DNA of 64,000 bases from Bedellia somnulentella (GCA_963576735.1 OY755190.1:2721695-2785694); one strand, 5' to 3'. Positions 53,001-62,526 are shown, numbered from the stretch's first letter. Notes: generated by a model not told the origin, from the letters alone. Translations and numbers: made by a program.

Positions 53001-55952
53001 AAATACTTGTATCGAAATAGCTGTACTGTAATACGAGTAACATTCTAGGACATATCTATTACTAACTACGAGAAAATAACTTTTATGAAAGAAACTAATT
53101 ACGTAAACCACTAATGAGTCTTAGATAAGATTTGGTTATCGCAATAAATACAGATTTACCGAAGCCAAACATTGAACATCCTATACGTAAATTTGACAGA
53201 CAAAATGGCGGCATTTTCAAATCAGTCACAACAGCGGTCTCATTTTTATTTCATATTTTAGACCCAAAAAACTGTTATTTAGGTAATAAAATTTATATCA
53301 AATTATATGTCCAATAGTTTATATCTATCTATACTATAATAAGACTGTAACGAGGTCAAAACTGTACATTTAAGAAAAAAAAAATAAAAACCGGTGGAAT
53401 ATGTTTTATTTTCTTGATCTTGATCAAATTTGACATGAATGTAGGTTATACACCTGGCCAACATATAGGATATAATTTATCCCGGATTTCGCAAGGGTTC
53501 CCATAGGAGCATAAAAAAACATAACTTTTATATGATTCCCCATATTTACACGATAAATTTTTTCATCGACCGACTTTATCGGACTCTTCATTAATAGTCT
53601 TTTTGGAAAAAATAAGGGTTTCATCCATTTTCATCAAAATAATTGTCCATTTAATTGTTTGTCAATAGTATGACTACTAGATATATAGGATATCACAAAT
53701 TTGAGACTTACACGAATGTCTGCGTGGCGTAGCGGTATACCGTTTGGTAAACACTACGTACGAAAGACCCAGGTTCGAATCCCGGGTGGTCAATGTCTTT
53801 AAGCGTATTTTTTTGCTTTTGTGTTAGGTTAGAATAATAGGATGCACTAATCCTTCTTTTTCACATTCAACTATGCAAATATGTATGAATAAAGATAATT
53901 GAAAGCATATTGTATGAATATTGCGTTGCTTTCTGCATCGCGGTACGATTTCTTATTTTCTTTGTTATAGATACTTCAGTTCATACTAAACTTTTATGAC
54001 AGTTCGAAGACTGTCGGGTCAGCTAGTAGTTTATAAATATACAGAATTTAGCAGTTATACATGTATTGGAAAAGAAAACGAACAAATTCCGCACTGCATA
54101 CGCATTGCCGACGAGCGATTTTCAAACAGTTCAAACTGTCTGTTTTGATGATTTCTAATCTATTCTTTTTACCAATAGTGAAAGAATATATACTCATTCA
54201 TTCAAAAAAGTCACACGCAAACGAAAATAAATCGTATTTCATAGCTAAAAAGACTAAAATAAATTTCACTTAAGCGACTTAATATTGTGTGGCCGGGTCT
54301 CAGAGGAATATTTTGACTGACTCGATAACGTGACTGCGGGGCTTGAAAGGTTAAAGCAACAACAAAAAGAACAAGTCTTTTTATTAACATTCTGATGGGG
54401 AAGGATGTTGTAAGAAACCAATCAATCATCATCATTTTTGCAAATGAAGATATGTAATTAGTAAAATTTTGCATATAATTCGGTATGCAACGTTTTACAA
54501 AAGTGGTGCTGATTACGAAACCATTTCAAGATATTATGTTTTTAAAACATATTTTCTTGAAATTAAATCAAACAGAGCTAAGATGACCGCTATTTTACCA
54601 AAAAACTGTAACAATATTTGACCTTCAGCGTTATGTCAAAGACATTCGTTCTTGCAGTTTATTAATAAAACATCGAAAATCATAGGTTTGTTTAGTATAA
54701 TAGCTTAATAATTTCATTTGGGATCACAAATTCGTGAAATATTTTGCAATTAGCAACATTTTTACTAAACATTTCGCTTTATTTGCATGTCGCTTTAATT
54801 GATGACGTCATTAAGTACAAAATGTGAACAATCTTTAAAAAATCATAACTTTGCAATAATTCATTTAAAATTAAAAACATTCAAATCAGTTTTTGATTTT
54901 CGTGTTTGCTATCGAATAAAAATATTTAATAAATACCAAAAAAAACTTTGCATACCGAATTGCCAAAGTTGTGACCATTCTATGACATAATTTCAAAACA
55001 AAATTTTCTTTAAGTGTAAGTTTAAAGATTAGAAATAAATAAAATATAGATACACACCTTCTGAAGTTATTTTAGGTCCTTCTGGCATTTTTTCATATTC
55101 AGCTAATTCCTTTAGAAAATGCAAAATAACCTATTATTTTATACTTACAGTACAGTAAATAGTGATAGTGATTGATATAAATATTAGTTGTGTAATGTAA
55201 TTGTAAAGAAGGCAATAAACAACCTTCTATTGGACCCTTAATATGTTCTCTTTTATTATTAAGAAATTTATTTATATAACTGAATAGTTAGAAAATTACC
55301 CAAAAGCCATGACCTTGGCCTTATCCACGGCCTACCCTGGCAGTAACTTAATGTTTGTTTGAAATTGCTTCTTTTAATCTTAAAGCTATCGTAATATCTT
55401 TAAGTGGAAAGAAAAACATGCACTGAATTTTGTACTGGGATAACAGTAGGAATTTTCTTATAGAATATAGAATCATGGCTTCAGGAAGATAAAGCATATA
55501 TATATGTTTGAGTCAAGTTGAATTCGGATAGCAATATTTATTTTCATTGATATATTATTTTATATTATTCTGTAATATTATTTCAAATGGATACTTAAGA
55601 GTTTCATGTTGTATTATATAAAGCCGTGAGACTAATAATATTAGATTTACTATGATTTGAGAATATTTTTCACAGGTACTTTTTGCAATTACCAACTACT
55701 CTAAATACGGGGCTTTTTAAGTTATGAGAAGTGAATCAATGAATTAGATAGTTTTACTACATCTATGACATTGTGTTAACACACAGATGAAAAAGTTAAT
55801 ACATAAAAATTATATCAGGTCTTAATGTTATCTCATACCTTTATCATATTATAAATATCAACCATATCACTTTTGTTAGCTGGGCGAATGTTGACTTCAT
55901 CATTGGCATATTTGACTCTTTTTTCTTCTACTTTTACTTCTGCGTCCGACAT
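46827..55952 (-). CDS. Diamine acetyltransferase-like gene (spliced, four exons)
   Basis: Minus-strand gene, exons 55952-55839, 55109-55058, 49454-49231 and 47057-46827. Together they give 206 codons plus stop with phases 0, 1 and 0. The product is a GNAT-fold enzyme that should move an acetyl group from acetyl-CoA to a polyamine or thialysine-like amine, most similar to the SAT1/SAT2 group. Motifs: VNIRPANKSDM at 20-30 (first strand), RCLVAEV, LIGYALYFPTYSTWEGRSMM near 86-105, MEDLYV, the acetyl-CoA loop RSQRGKGVG near 113-121, LDFHVLQWNDARLFYETKGA, and the end EEEDWCYYRLSG. The family is usually near 170 residues. The extra length is an acidic 20-residue N-terminus and a charged C-terminal tail of about 25. 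No signal peptide, so it is probably cytosolic. All introns are GT-AG; introns 2 (5.6 kb) and 3 (2.2 kb) hold many repeats. No frameshift or stop. The exact substrate cannot be told. Confidence 0.88.
47133..47515. repeat. Small inverted-end MITE, split by a tRNA retroposon
   Basis: The same family as 17989-18128: ends ACGACCTATTTCTGAATTG and, inverted, ACGCCCGATTGCTGAATTG. After AACTTAAGTATC the text is interrupted at 47184-47410 and resumes at CGTTCTGTCGCATTGAAATC. It lies in intron 3 of the acetyltransferase gene. Confidence 0.75.
47184..47410 (+). mobile_element. tRNA-fold-back retroposon with 12-bp target duplication
   Basis: Flanked by AACTTAAGTATC at 47172-47183 and 47411-47422; the uninterrupted MITE at 17989 has this 12-mer once, so the ends are certain. 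Inside, the left arm (TCATAAATAAAAGATGTTAT ... GACACTGGCGGGG) is the inverted copy of the right arm, which carries the 3-prime half of the tRNA-like core (GACGGGGGCGTATACCCG, GGTTCAAACCC, AGTGTCG). Between them lies CCGCGCGTTTAAAC. The tRNA 5-prime half is missing. Confidence 0.75.
47520..48985. other. Intron 3 sequence without a clear element
   Basis: A 100-codon minus frame at 47666-47968 has no recognisable content. At 48480-48850 two loosely inverted blocks rich in TTAAG and AAAGACTG (around 48540-48600 and 48760-48830) may be the arms of an old inverted-repeat element. Confidence 0.35.
48988..49130 (-). mobile_element. LINE 3-prime end relic
   Basis: Minus-strand text GGTATTATACTATGTAAATT and GTTGTTCAATAAATAAAAAT with an (AAAT)n-type tail. 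It looks like a LINE 3-prime end; the family is not identified. It lies in intron 3. Confidence 0.45.
49231..49454 (-). CDS. Acetyltransferase exon 3
   Basis: The acceptor is TCTTCCTAG before ATTTAATCCGC; the donor is GTTAAG before GTAAAATT. It codes for residues 56-130, including RCLVAEV, LIGYALYF, YSTWEGRSMMMEDLYV and the acetyl-CoA-binding RSQRGKGVGARLF. With the last base of exon 2 the junction codon is GAT (Asp). Confidence 0.88.
49655..49825 (+). mobile_element. TATG-tailed LINE relic
   Basis: Decayed coding end: GACGACTACGGAGGACACAT, AAAATGCGCTTAAAAAGTCA, AAAGATTGATGAATG, TTTTGTCATGATCG. The 3-prime tail is absent. It lies in intron 2. Confidence 0.55.
50145..50425 (+). mobile_element. 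TATG-tailed LINE relic
   Basis: Decayed coding end beginning at AAGAGGATGGATGACAG (KRMDD), through GAGCATGTATGAAAATATTG to CTACTCCAATGGCGTTAATG and a tail of GGTATATCTGAGAATGTATG. It lies in intron 2. Confidence 0.6.
50849..50905. repeat. Short perfect-type palindrome
   Basis: TAATCACTATATTTTCAATG plus CAGTAC (50849-50874) is followed after a five-base C-rich loop by its complement ending GTGGTTA (50880-50905). About 25 pairs form, with one non-Watson-Crick position. No flanking direct repeat was seen. Confidence 0.6.
50998..51075 (-). mobile_element. TATG-tailed LINE, last 75 bases
   Basis: Reverse orientation: CATACATACAAACATACATA, CTCACGCCCTTAATTCCCA, GGGGTAGGCAGAGACTATCG, ATCGCCACTTT. 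It is severely 5-prime truncated and lies in intron 2. Confidence 0.75.
51424..52228. mobile_element. Transib-like non-autonomous element (805 bp)
   Basis: The ends are CACTGTGG and, inverted, CACTGTGG; beyond these 8 bp both ends differ until ATCGAAAATA, which starts at base 29 (left) and base 30 (right). The 5-bp target duplication CGACG lies at 51419-51423 and 52229-52233; deleting the insert and one CGACG restores the tRNA-like arm seen at 52379-52449 exactly. Known Transib elements make 5-bp CGNCG-type duplications and start with CAC heptamers followed, after a spacer, by an A-rich block. No transposase is encoded; the interior is AT-rich. Confidence 0.6.
52379..52449 (+). other. tRNA-like core with complete cloverleaf
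   Basis: 71 bases: acceptor GACACGG/CTGTGTC (one G-T pair), D arm GCTC/GAGC, anticodon arm TCGGG-GCGTTTA-CCCGA (5 perfect pairs, 7-base loop), T arm GCGGG-TTCGATC-CCCGC. A formal anticodon would be GTT, but the base before it is C where tRNAs have T. It belongs to a repeat with an inverted partner, so I do not call it a tRNA gene. Confidence 0.6.
53329..54026 (+). mobile_element. Helitron-like element
   Basis: It starts TCTATACTATAATAAGACTG, like the piece at 4088, and ends GACTGTCGGGTCAGCTAG followed by T, which fits the TC...CTAG-T layout of Helitrons. A short 3-prime hairpin (TTCGAAGACTGTCGG) is plausible. No Rep/helicase is encoded. A tRNA-like head (A box TGGCGTAGCGG, B box GGTTCGAATCC, 53722-53792) sits inside. 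Confidence 0.5.
53718..53795 (+). repeat. tRNA-derived sequence (SINE head or captured tRNA)
   Basis: GCGTGGCGTAGCGGTATACC, then CCCAGGTTCGAATCCCGGG, with both pol III promoter boxes. The acceptor stem cannot be closed convincingly. It lies within the Helitron-like element, which could have captured it. Confidence 0.45.
54477..54961. repeat. 485-bp MITE with AATTCGGTATGC ends
   Basis: The ends AATTCGGTATGCAACGTTTT and, inverted, AATTCGGTATGCAAAGTTTT form 20-bp inverted repeats with one mismatch. The first 290 bp are repeated at 63710-64000 with only scattered differences. It is non-coding and lies in intron 2 of the acetyltransferase gene. Confidence 0.7.
55058..55109 (-). CDS. Acetyltransferase exon 2
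   Basis: A 52-base exon between acceptor TTTTCTAAAG and donor GTGTGTATC. It codes for ELAEYEKMPEGPKITSE plus one base of the next codon. The sequence matches the segment between the first helix and second strand in this family. It is too short to show up as an open frame by length. Confidence 0.8.
55839..55952 (-). CDS. Acetyltransferase exon 1
   Basis: ATG at 55952, 38 codons (MSDAEVKVEEKRVKYANDEV, then NIRPANKSDMVDIYNMIK) and donor GTATGAGA. The Met is preceded by an in-frame stop and by about 150 bp of AT-rich leader. The first 20 residues are an acidic extension compared with the core GNAT fold. Confidence 0.83.
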
Positions 55953-56160
55953 AATATATTAATTTTATCAGTTTATATAATTTAACTAAAATATATAACG
56001 AATTTATAAAGTAGAATTAAGAAAACTTTTAAACTAAACTGAAACTGAAAATATACTGAAATTTCATGACAGTCATGACACTGACCGGACAATCTGACAT
56101 TGGCAACTGACAATTGACAGGAAATGGACACAGATAAATAATGATTCCTTGGCAAAAGTG
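55953..56160 (-). promoter_or_regulatory. Probable 5-prime UTR/promoter zone of the acetyltransferase gene
   Basis: The stretch upstream of the start codon includes several TGACA/TGTCA words (56070-56130: CATGACAGTCATGACACTGA, CAACTGACAATTGACAGG). I know this word cluster from upstream regions of many lepidopteran genes. No TATA box or initiator could be fixed. Confidence 0.3.
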
Positions 56161-56429
56161 CCAGTGTCAGTATATTAAGCCAACAAAATATTATCCTATC
56201 CTTTATTTTTCTCTCCAGTAATCACTACCCATTCACTAACTACTAAACACATAACATGAAAAAACCTATCACATAGTAAGTTAATTCCACGTTCGCCAAA
56301 CAGTACAGATGAAAATTAAGAAATAAATTCATGAAAAAAATGGTACTTATCTATACAACTACATCTCCTTTTTATTGTATATATGACACCAGATGAAAAA
56401 CGTTGGGGGTTTGAATAAAAGAGCATAAT

Positions 56430-57315
56430 ATGAGAAGAATAATGAATGTAAGGGAATATAGCGTCAAGGGAATATGGCGGGTGAGGAAGAAATGACACAT
56501 TTTTCGAGTTGAAAAAGTCTAGTAATCTGGCAGACGTGTGCGGCGCTGCATTGTCAGAGAAGGGGCCGGATTCCTGACTTCGGTCGCTTGTCACACCCAG
56601 CTGATATTACTGTTGGAGCACAAATTGTCACATACCATTCGGAGTTCACCGTTCTCTCATTATCTAGCACAACAGTAGCAATACCCCGCAATGACCCGTT
56701 TTGCAGAAAAACGAGGTGACCATTTGTTTCTGTGTGCTTCGTGCACGGCAACATTTCTTTGGAGTTGGCTCGTCTTCAAAGCACTATACAATCGACTGTG
56801 GCTTTGATTCGGGATCATATTTATATAGCCATGTTTCGTCACTAGTCAGTATATCATATACGTTTTTTTTCTCGCCTCCGTTAAATTTATCTATCATGAA
56901 TAGGCACCAATCCACCCGACGGTCTTTCTGCTCATCGGTAAGTTTGTGCGGCACCCATCTCGAACAACGTTTACGGAGAGAAAGGTGGTCGTGAATAATA
57001 ATTATGGTTTGCGTTGCTGCTGATCCAATTCCTAGTTCTCGCTCTAGCTCTACATATGTAATTCGTCGATTTTCGCGAATAAGTTTTTCGACGGCACGAA
57101 CGTTTTCTTGCGTGGCCGCGGTTGGCGGCCGTCCTGTCTTCGCTTCATCTTCCAGACATCCCCGTCCTCTTTTAAATTCAGCAAACCAATTGAATACTGT
57201 TGCTCGGGAACAAGCAGACTCACCAAAAGTTCAAAACATTCATGAGGCTTTAAACCTTTTTTAAAGTCATAATAAATCATAGCGCGAAAATCACGTCGAC
57301 TGAGCTCCATTGTTG
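56430..57315 (-). pseudogene. mariner transposase relic (second mariner)
   Basis: Minus-strand coding remains over several frames: ELSRRDFRAMIYYDFKKGLK at the start (57310), RRITYVELERELGIGS, SRWVPHKLTDEQK, TSDETWLYKYDP (first catalytic Asp kept), a stop in IV*C, SGIRPLL, then DNAAPHTSARLLDFFNS (second Asp kept). The third catalytic motif reads YSLDAIF instead of YSPDLAPCD and is lost. The helix-turn-helix part is frameshifted near 57200. No convincing inverted ends were found on the flanks. Different from the mariner at 20782 by about half its residues. Confidence 0.75.
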
Positions 57316-57944
57316 CAAGTGGATTCCCGCCAGATTCTCGGAAAAATTATGCTCATTCAAATAAAAAATAAATAAAAGAAGTGTGTTCTATATACAAATA
57401 TGTCAATAAAAAACCAGCCTATAAGATGGTGTATAGCTTGCCAGTGTCAATTAAATGAGAAAAGAGTATTTAACTTCTATTGGCATGCCCCTCGTACCTA
57501 CAGATGAAAATCTGTTATATACTCTTGTTCCCGTAAATAAACGATTTTTATTTTATTTATATCCTGATCTTTTACACACAAGTGTATTTTTCTGTAATTT
57601 TCCTATTTTCATTTATAAACGAATGAATAGTGCATCTTCGATATTCACGTAAGAAACTAGAGGACAGAACTAACAAATAAACGGAAGACGTAAATCCCAA
57701 CAAAAAGTGTTACATTCTATAACAAAGTGGTAGTCGACATTTCCTCTGTTGCGGAAAGCGGAAAATAAAATTCGTGTCACGCGAACTTGTATCCTGGAAC
57801 ACGAAATTATGTTGTTTTAGAGAACTAATGTGGGCAAGTTGCCAGTAGACAGAAATGCGAATAAAATTATGTCTACTTTGTGGTTTCAGCAACGCCCGGC
57901 AGCATCTTTATTAGGATTTAATATTTTTCTCTTAATCTTAAATG

Positions 57945-58110
57945 CACTCATATGCTCACTGTTTTAAATTCAATAACGGGTAGCTATATCTCCGGATTTA
58001 GAAATTCTTTTTTCACATTAAGCAGATGTGTGGGGGATTGTATTGTCAAATTAAGGTTGGTGATGGGTTGGCCAATCGCCCAAGAATCACTTAAAAAACC
58101 TCATAACTAA
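57945..58110 (-). repeat. Old SINE-1 relic
   Basis: Barely recognisable: CATATGCTCACTG, AACGGGTAGC, AAGGTTGGTGATGGGTTGGC, CAATCGCCCAAGAATC and AAAAAACCTCATAACTAA in the right order for a minus-strand SINE-1. The stretch 57320-57940 before it shows nothing. Confidence 0.45.
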
Positions 58111-58384
58111 ATGATAGGGGTTGGAGCTTTTTTAAGCCTTTTTAAATAAATTGAATAAAACCATAATCTCCCATTTTTCCCAAAAATATTGAAGGATATA
58201 AACAAAATATCTAAAGGGTGGGGTAGGGGGTCTGCAGTCCCTTAGAATACCGTCTTTTTAACACGCTTTTATTAGGTCGACCTGTATGTATGTAACTATG
58301 TAATCAAATCTAAGAAAACTAATTTAACCATCTTCTAAAGGTCATAGCGTTATGAAAATTGGCAGTTGTATGTGATTTCGATGA

Positions 58385-58755
58385 CAATACAATAATATGG
58401 TACTGTCGAGCTGATCTGATGATGGAGCCGGAAGATATGAACTGGAACTTCATGATGGATGATCATATCATAGCCGTGTTTGGACTTGTTAAAAAGGTCT
58501 TGTAATGAACGTTGACCATGATTAGGTTTCAAGGTCTGATGATGAAGCCGGAAGATAGGCACTAGCATTCCATGATGAAATATCGTATCATATTGTGTTG
58601 GACTTGTTAGAAAGGTCTTTTAATGAACTTTGACCACGAAATGAACTTTGAGCACGATTAGGTTTCAAGGTCTGAATACAATAATATGGTACTATCGAAC
58701 TGATCTGATGATGGAGCCGGAAGATTTGAACTGGAACTTCATTATGAATATTAGC
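58385..58755 (-). repeat. Irregular tandem repeat
   Basis: The block GATGATGGAGCCGGAAGAT or a variant occurs at about 58419, 58539 and 58709, and TTGGACTTGTTA with AAGGTCTTGTAATGAAC-type text occurs at about 58480 and 58600. CAATAATATGGTACT occurs at 58390 and 58680. Two or three units of uneven length have partly merged. The minus-strand open frames over it reflect the repeat, not a gene. Confidence 0.55.
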
Positions 58756-58759
58756 ATAC

Positions 58760-59110
58760 GATGTACCGTTACCAACCCATAACGTCCCACTGCTGGGCAC
58801 GGGTCTCTTCTGTGAGGAAGGTATTAGCCATACTTCACCACGGGGGCCAGCCGGGTTGGTGGAGGTTTGTAAGGCTAGTGGTCACCTTACCGTTAGATGT
58901 TATCAAGCCGCCCGTTTGGGTCTCTGACAAAGCTTGACGACTGCTATCTTACGATATCAACCGGCACCAACGGCTTTACGTGCCTTGCGAAGCACGGTAG
59001 CGCCCCCGAGATAAATACCACTAGGCGGTTACCCATTCGTGGACGGACCGCAGCTCGCGTTGCTAACTTGTAAATACGATCACATCAGTCCAACTAAGCT
59101 ACATTGAGAT
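58760..59110 (+). repeat. GC-richer interspersed repeat
   Basis: The text ACGTCCCACTGCTGGGCACG, TTACGTGCCTTGCGAAGCAC and CGGACCGCAGCTCGCG is, in my memory, frequent across lepidopteran genomes as part of a dispersed element. I cannot name the class. No open frame of note. Confidence 0.45.
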
Positions 59111-59183
59111 GGAGAGGATGCGGGCTCATTCGTCTATTTGAAATAAATGTTTAAAATATGCCATTAGCAAAGACTAAAAAGCA

Positions 59184-59698
59184 TAAAATAAATTAATAGT
59201 TTAAAAAACACGCTTTTGTAAGTGCACTTAAAAGTCAAAAATAAATTACGGGTCTTTCAAGTTGTCTCTATTTCTGGGCTGAAGTGTAAACTATGTGCTT
59301 TTAATTATAATATTTGATTGTAGAAGCGTGGGGCGCTGGAGCAGGAAAAACTTTCTTGTAAACAAATACACGAACAAGAACTCTACATTTTGCCACTGTT
59401 GACTAGTACTTTGAACAGACTGTTTAATATAGAGCCTCCAACTAGTGGTGCTGCAACTCTAGTTAGAGATCTCTGTAACCTGCTTCCCGAAACATCGCTG
59501 AACTTGATTTCTTAGCAAGGTAAACAAAAAATCTTTCCTTTTCCAGCGCCCCACGCTTTTACAATCAAATAATATAATTTAAAGCACATAGTTTACACTT
59601 CAGCCCAGAAATAGAGACAACTTGAAAGACCCGTTATTTATTTTTGACTTTTAAGTGCACTTACAAAAGCGTGTTTTTTAAACTATTAATTTATTTTT
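59184..59698. repeat. Inverted-repeat element, arms of about 162 bp
   Basis: The left arm (59184-59345: ATTAATAGTTTAAAAAACAC, GTAAGTGCACTTAAAAGTCA, TCTCTATTTCTGGGCTGAAG, AGCGTGGGGCGCTGGA) returns inverted at 59536-59698 with few differences. The 190-bp centre contains no gene. It could be a MITE or fold-back element; no target duplication was clear. Confidence 0.7.
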
Positions 59699-59699
59699 T

Positions 59700-60500
59700 A
59701 TTTGGCAATAGGACAATTTTAAATAAAAAGTATCTACAGAAATTTGGTAATACTTTGTAATTGGTCACTTTCAGCTCCACCACCTACGCCTCTAAGCTAT
59801 GTTTATGCTATCTCATTCTCAATTTAGTATGTAAGATATTTGAGTGCGTTAATAAGACAAGAAGTTTGTTTTAAGACATATAATTTCGCCATATAATTAC
59901 ACCTTAAAAGAATTGTGTAGCGATAAAATTTTCTTTGCAAATTGGCTCCTACATTGCGAGCGCCTTTGAGCCTATTTAGATGCAAAGTAAAATATTCGCA
60001 GTTTTAAGAAAACAACATTCCCGCTATTTTGCCGCGTTGTCTGAAAGTGGCTGCATATTTAACATGGATTTACACTTGAATCGGTTTATTGTGTCGCATT
60101 GAATAATATTTTTATAGAATGGATCTTTAAATAGAAATTTGAAGGTTCTAGATTTCGAGACTGAATTTTTCGTTAAATTCAGTTACTTTAAGAGTAGAAT
60201 AAAATTTATTCGAACCATACTTGAATGGTTTTTAGTATCATTATAGGCCAGTGTAAAGTTCAATTATATTAAGTGTCAATTTCTCAAAGGTAAGGGTAGA
60301 AAATTGTTCTACACTTTGTTATAAATAAGTATAGTTCTTTTGAAGATAATGCTGGATGCAATTGAATTGACTTTAAAAAGTCCGTCAACACCAAAAGAAA
60401 TAATTACCCAGTGAATAAAAAAAGATTTCAATATATTGCGCAATCTCGTAGTTCGACTTGAGAACTCTCACTGCGAATTGGTATTTAACTTTCGCAATAC
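59700..60500. other. AT-rich stretch, nothing assigned
   Basis: No gene, RNA or element could be supported here. Confidence 0.35.
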
Positions 60501-60551
60501 TCGCCAACGCTATAGTATTTTCTAAGATTTTCACGATTGCACATTATAATT

Positions 60552-60889
60552 GAAACAACTTTTGATTTTCGGATATTTCAATCGCGTGTTATTACATTAT
60601 TTTTAAAGCCCGACGTTTCGAAAACTTTTCAGTTATCATGGTCACGGGAAGACTGAGGTGTTATTTGTCATTATACAGTACTATAAAATTATTAATACTA
60701 ACTACCTTCACAAAATTTAAGTTACATTTGCGTTTAATATTTGCTATGTACAAAAAGAGCTAATGTTATCTGGAGCCTTGCTAGTGTTCTCCCCTCGCTT
60801 AGTTGTGCTAAAGATGTGTGCGAAACGTCGGGCTTTAAAAATAATGTAATAACACGCGATTAAAATATCCGAAAATCAATAGTTGTTTC
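60552..60889. repeat. Inverted-repeat MITE, arms of about 69 bp
   Basis: GAAACAACTTTTGATTTTCG to AGCCCGACGTTTCG (60552-60620) returns inverted at 60821-60889, with only two or three differences. The 200-bp middle has no gene. The 12-mer CGCCAACGCTAT occurs at 60502-60513 and again overlapping the right end at 60889-60900. Confidence 0.7.
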
Positions 60890-60904
60890 GCCAACGCTAT
60901 GTTA

Positions 60905-61810
60905 GTGTGTAAATAGGCACGCCAAAATAAATAAGTAATAATTGATTTATTTATTATATAAGGACCATCAAAAGTACACAGTATAAATAAGATCAATAAC
61001 AAATGATCAAAAGTTACAATTAGATACACACTCAGCTAATATAAAAGAAAAATAATTAAACTAGACTATCTGTTCAAGTGTGAACATTAGCAGTATAAAT
61101 CACAAAGAAATGCACCATCCGTATAGATTAATACAAACATATAATTTTATATAAATACTATGAAAAATGTAAATAAAGTCTTTTTTTACCTTTGACTCCG
61201 ACTATTACTTACCTACCACTTCCTTACCCTTCCATCACTGTGGCCAAGACACCTTTAGCCTTCGCAGTTGCATAAGTCTGTGTAACTGACAGTGATTATC
61301 GTACCACTTCCTATATCCTACCAACCCTCCGTTTGTTACCTTAGGTCTCCCGGTATACAGACATTCCCGTACTTATTTATATATTTCAACTTGTATGGTT
61401 AGGACTATATAGAGGTAATCTCTACCTACCCCTTAGGAATTTAGGCGTGCATATTATAGATTGATAGGTTAGGATCCTAGGTCTTATAGCTGTCCCATTA
61501 AGTTAGTATATTAAAGTCTAGTTAGTATAGTACATATTATCTAAAAACAAAAATGAATAACAACAGAAAAAGAAAAAAACATAAATAAAAATGCCTAACA
61601 ATTGAAAATAGAATAAAATTTAATAATAATAATGGCCCAATTATGGCGTCACAAAATAAAATCAGACGGATAAACACACTATAATATATTTACAGTTAAT
61701 CAATCAAACAAGGAATCATATCATTAATTGGCGACTGCTTTAAGACACCTAGCGCTGTAATAATTAAGTGTGCGTGTGTTTCATAAATAAAAACTAAATT
61801 AAATAGAACG
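60905..61810. other. AT-rich stretch with a LINE-tail-like piece
   Basis: At 60930-61150 the minus strand reads like a LINE 3-prime end (TTTGATGGTCCTTATATAAT with an (AAAT)n-type tail), comparable with 34755-34990. Elsewhere nothing is recognised; the short minus frames are not convincing. Confidence 0.35.
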
Positions 61811-61814
61811 GAAT

Positions 61815-62060
61815 TTGCCGTGTAGTGCCGGCTTAGAATGTCGCTACCCCTTTCTACCCACGGGTGTCGTAAGAGGTGACTAAGGGTTTTGGGGCTTTTT
61901 ATTGGATTTTTGTGCGATGCGGTTGGAGAACCCTTCATCAAAAACCTTTATTCTTACCATCTTTTCCCCACTCAACTTCTAAAAGTGGCTGAGGAATTTA
62001 TAATTCCTTAGCTCTGGTTACCCCTTCTAGGAAAATATAGCCGTGAGTATATGTATAAAT
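61815..62060 (+). repeat. SINE-1 copy (type B)
   Basis: A near-complete plus-strand copy: GCCGTGTAGTGCCGGCTTAG, ACCCACGGGTGTCGTAAGAG through GGTTACCCCTTCTAGG and AGCCGTGAGTATATG. Confidence 0.82.
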
Positions 62061-62275
62061 GTAAATAGAACAGAAACCACACCTAGTCCAGTACAAAAAT
62101 TGCTAAATAATCCACTAAAAACTTCAAAATTGTAGTAGTAATAGGAACAACCCTACACCCTGATTGGTTGATTCAATGTTCTGACTTTTGTTAGTCATAC
62201 ATTTGCTTCGCTTAATACAGTTGAAATGCATTCAATCATTTACGAATATTGACATTCTTACATAATAACATACAT

Positions 62276-62526
62276 AAACGTTCACGACGAATATCCCCAA
62301 AGGGGTTGGCAGAGGTACTAATACTTCTGAACATCACGTGACTGTCACCTGGTGTTCAGAGTACCCACGTTTTGCATGGACAGAGTACTCACGTGATAGG
62401 GGGCAGGCCTATCGCTGTTTTGTACGAATACACTGTCACATGACTAAGTTAACAACCATGATAAATTCACCACACATATGTCTATAGAAAAGACAAATTG
62501 GTGTAGGTCCGACCCAGGATTCATGA
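62276..62526 (-). repeat. SINE-2 copy
   Basis: Reverse orientation: CATAAACGTTCACGACGAAT, CCCCAAAGGGGTTGGCAGAG, AACATCACGTGACTGTCACC, GTACTCACGTGATAGGGGGC, CACTGTCACATGACTAAG, then a short rest of the head (GTCCGACCCAGG). The CCCCAAAGGGG stem is perfect in this copy. Confidence 0.7.

Larger units (their letters stand above)
52553..54356. mobile_element. Possible inverted-end DNA element enclosing a Helitron-like insertion
   Basis: The left end reads CTTAACCTTTCGAGTCCC and the right end, inverted, CTTTAACCTTTCAAGCCCC. Inside both, GTTATCGAGTC- or ATATCGAGTCGG-type text and GAGACCCGGC or AAGACCCGCC recur. The class is unknown, and the left end is itself partly palindromic (52555-52705). It lies in intron 2. 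Confidence 0.4.

Noticed and set aside
58350..58800. Repetitive protein (FRLHHQ repeats)
   Set aside because: The open frames come from a non-coding tandem repeat, break between units and have no start context or known domain.
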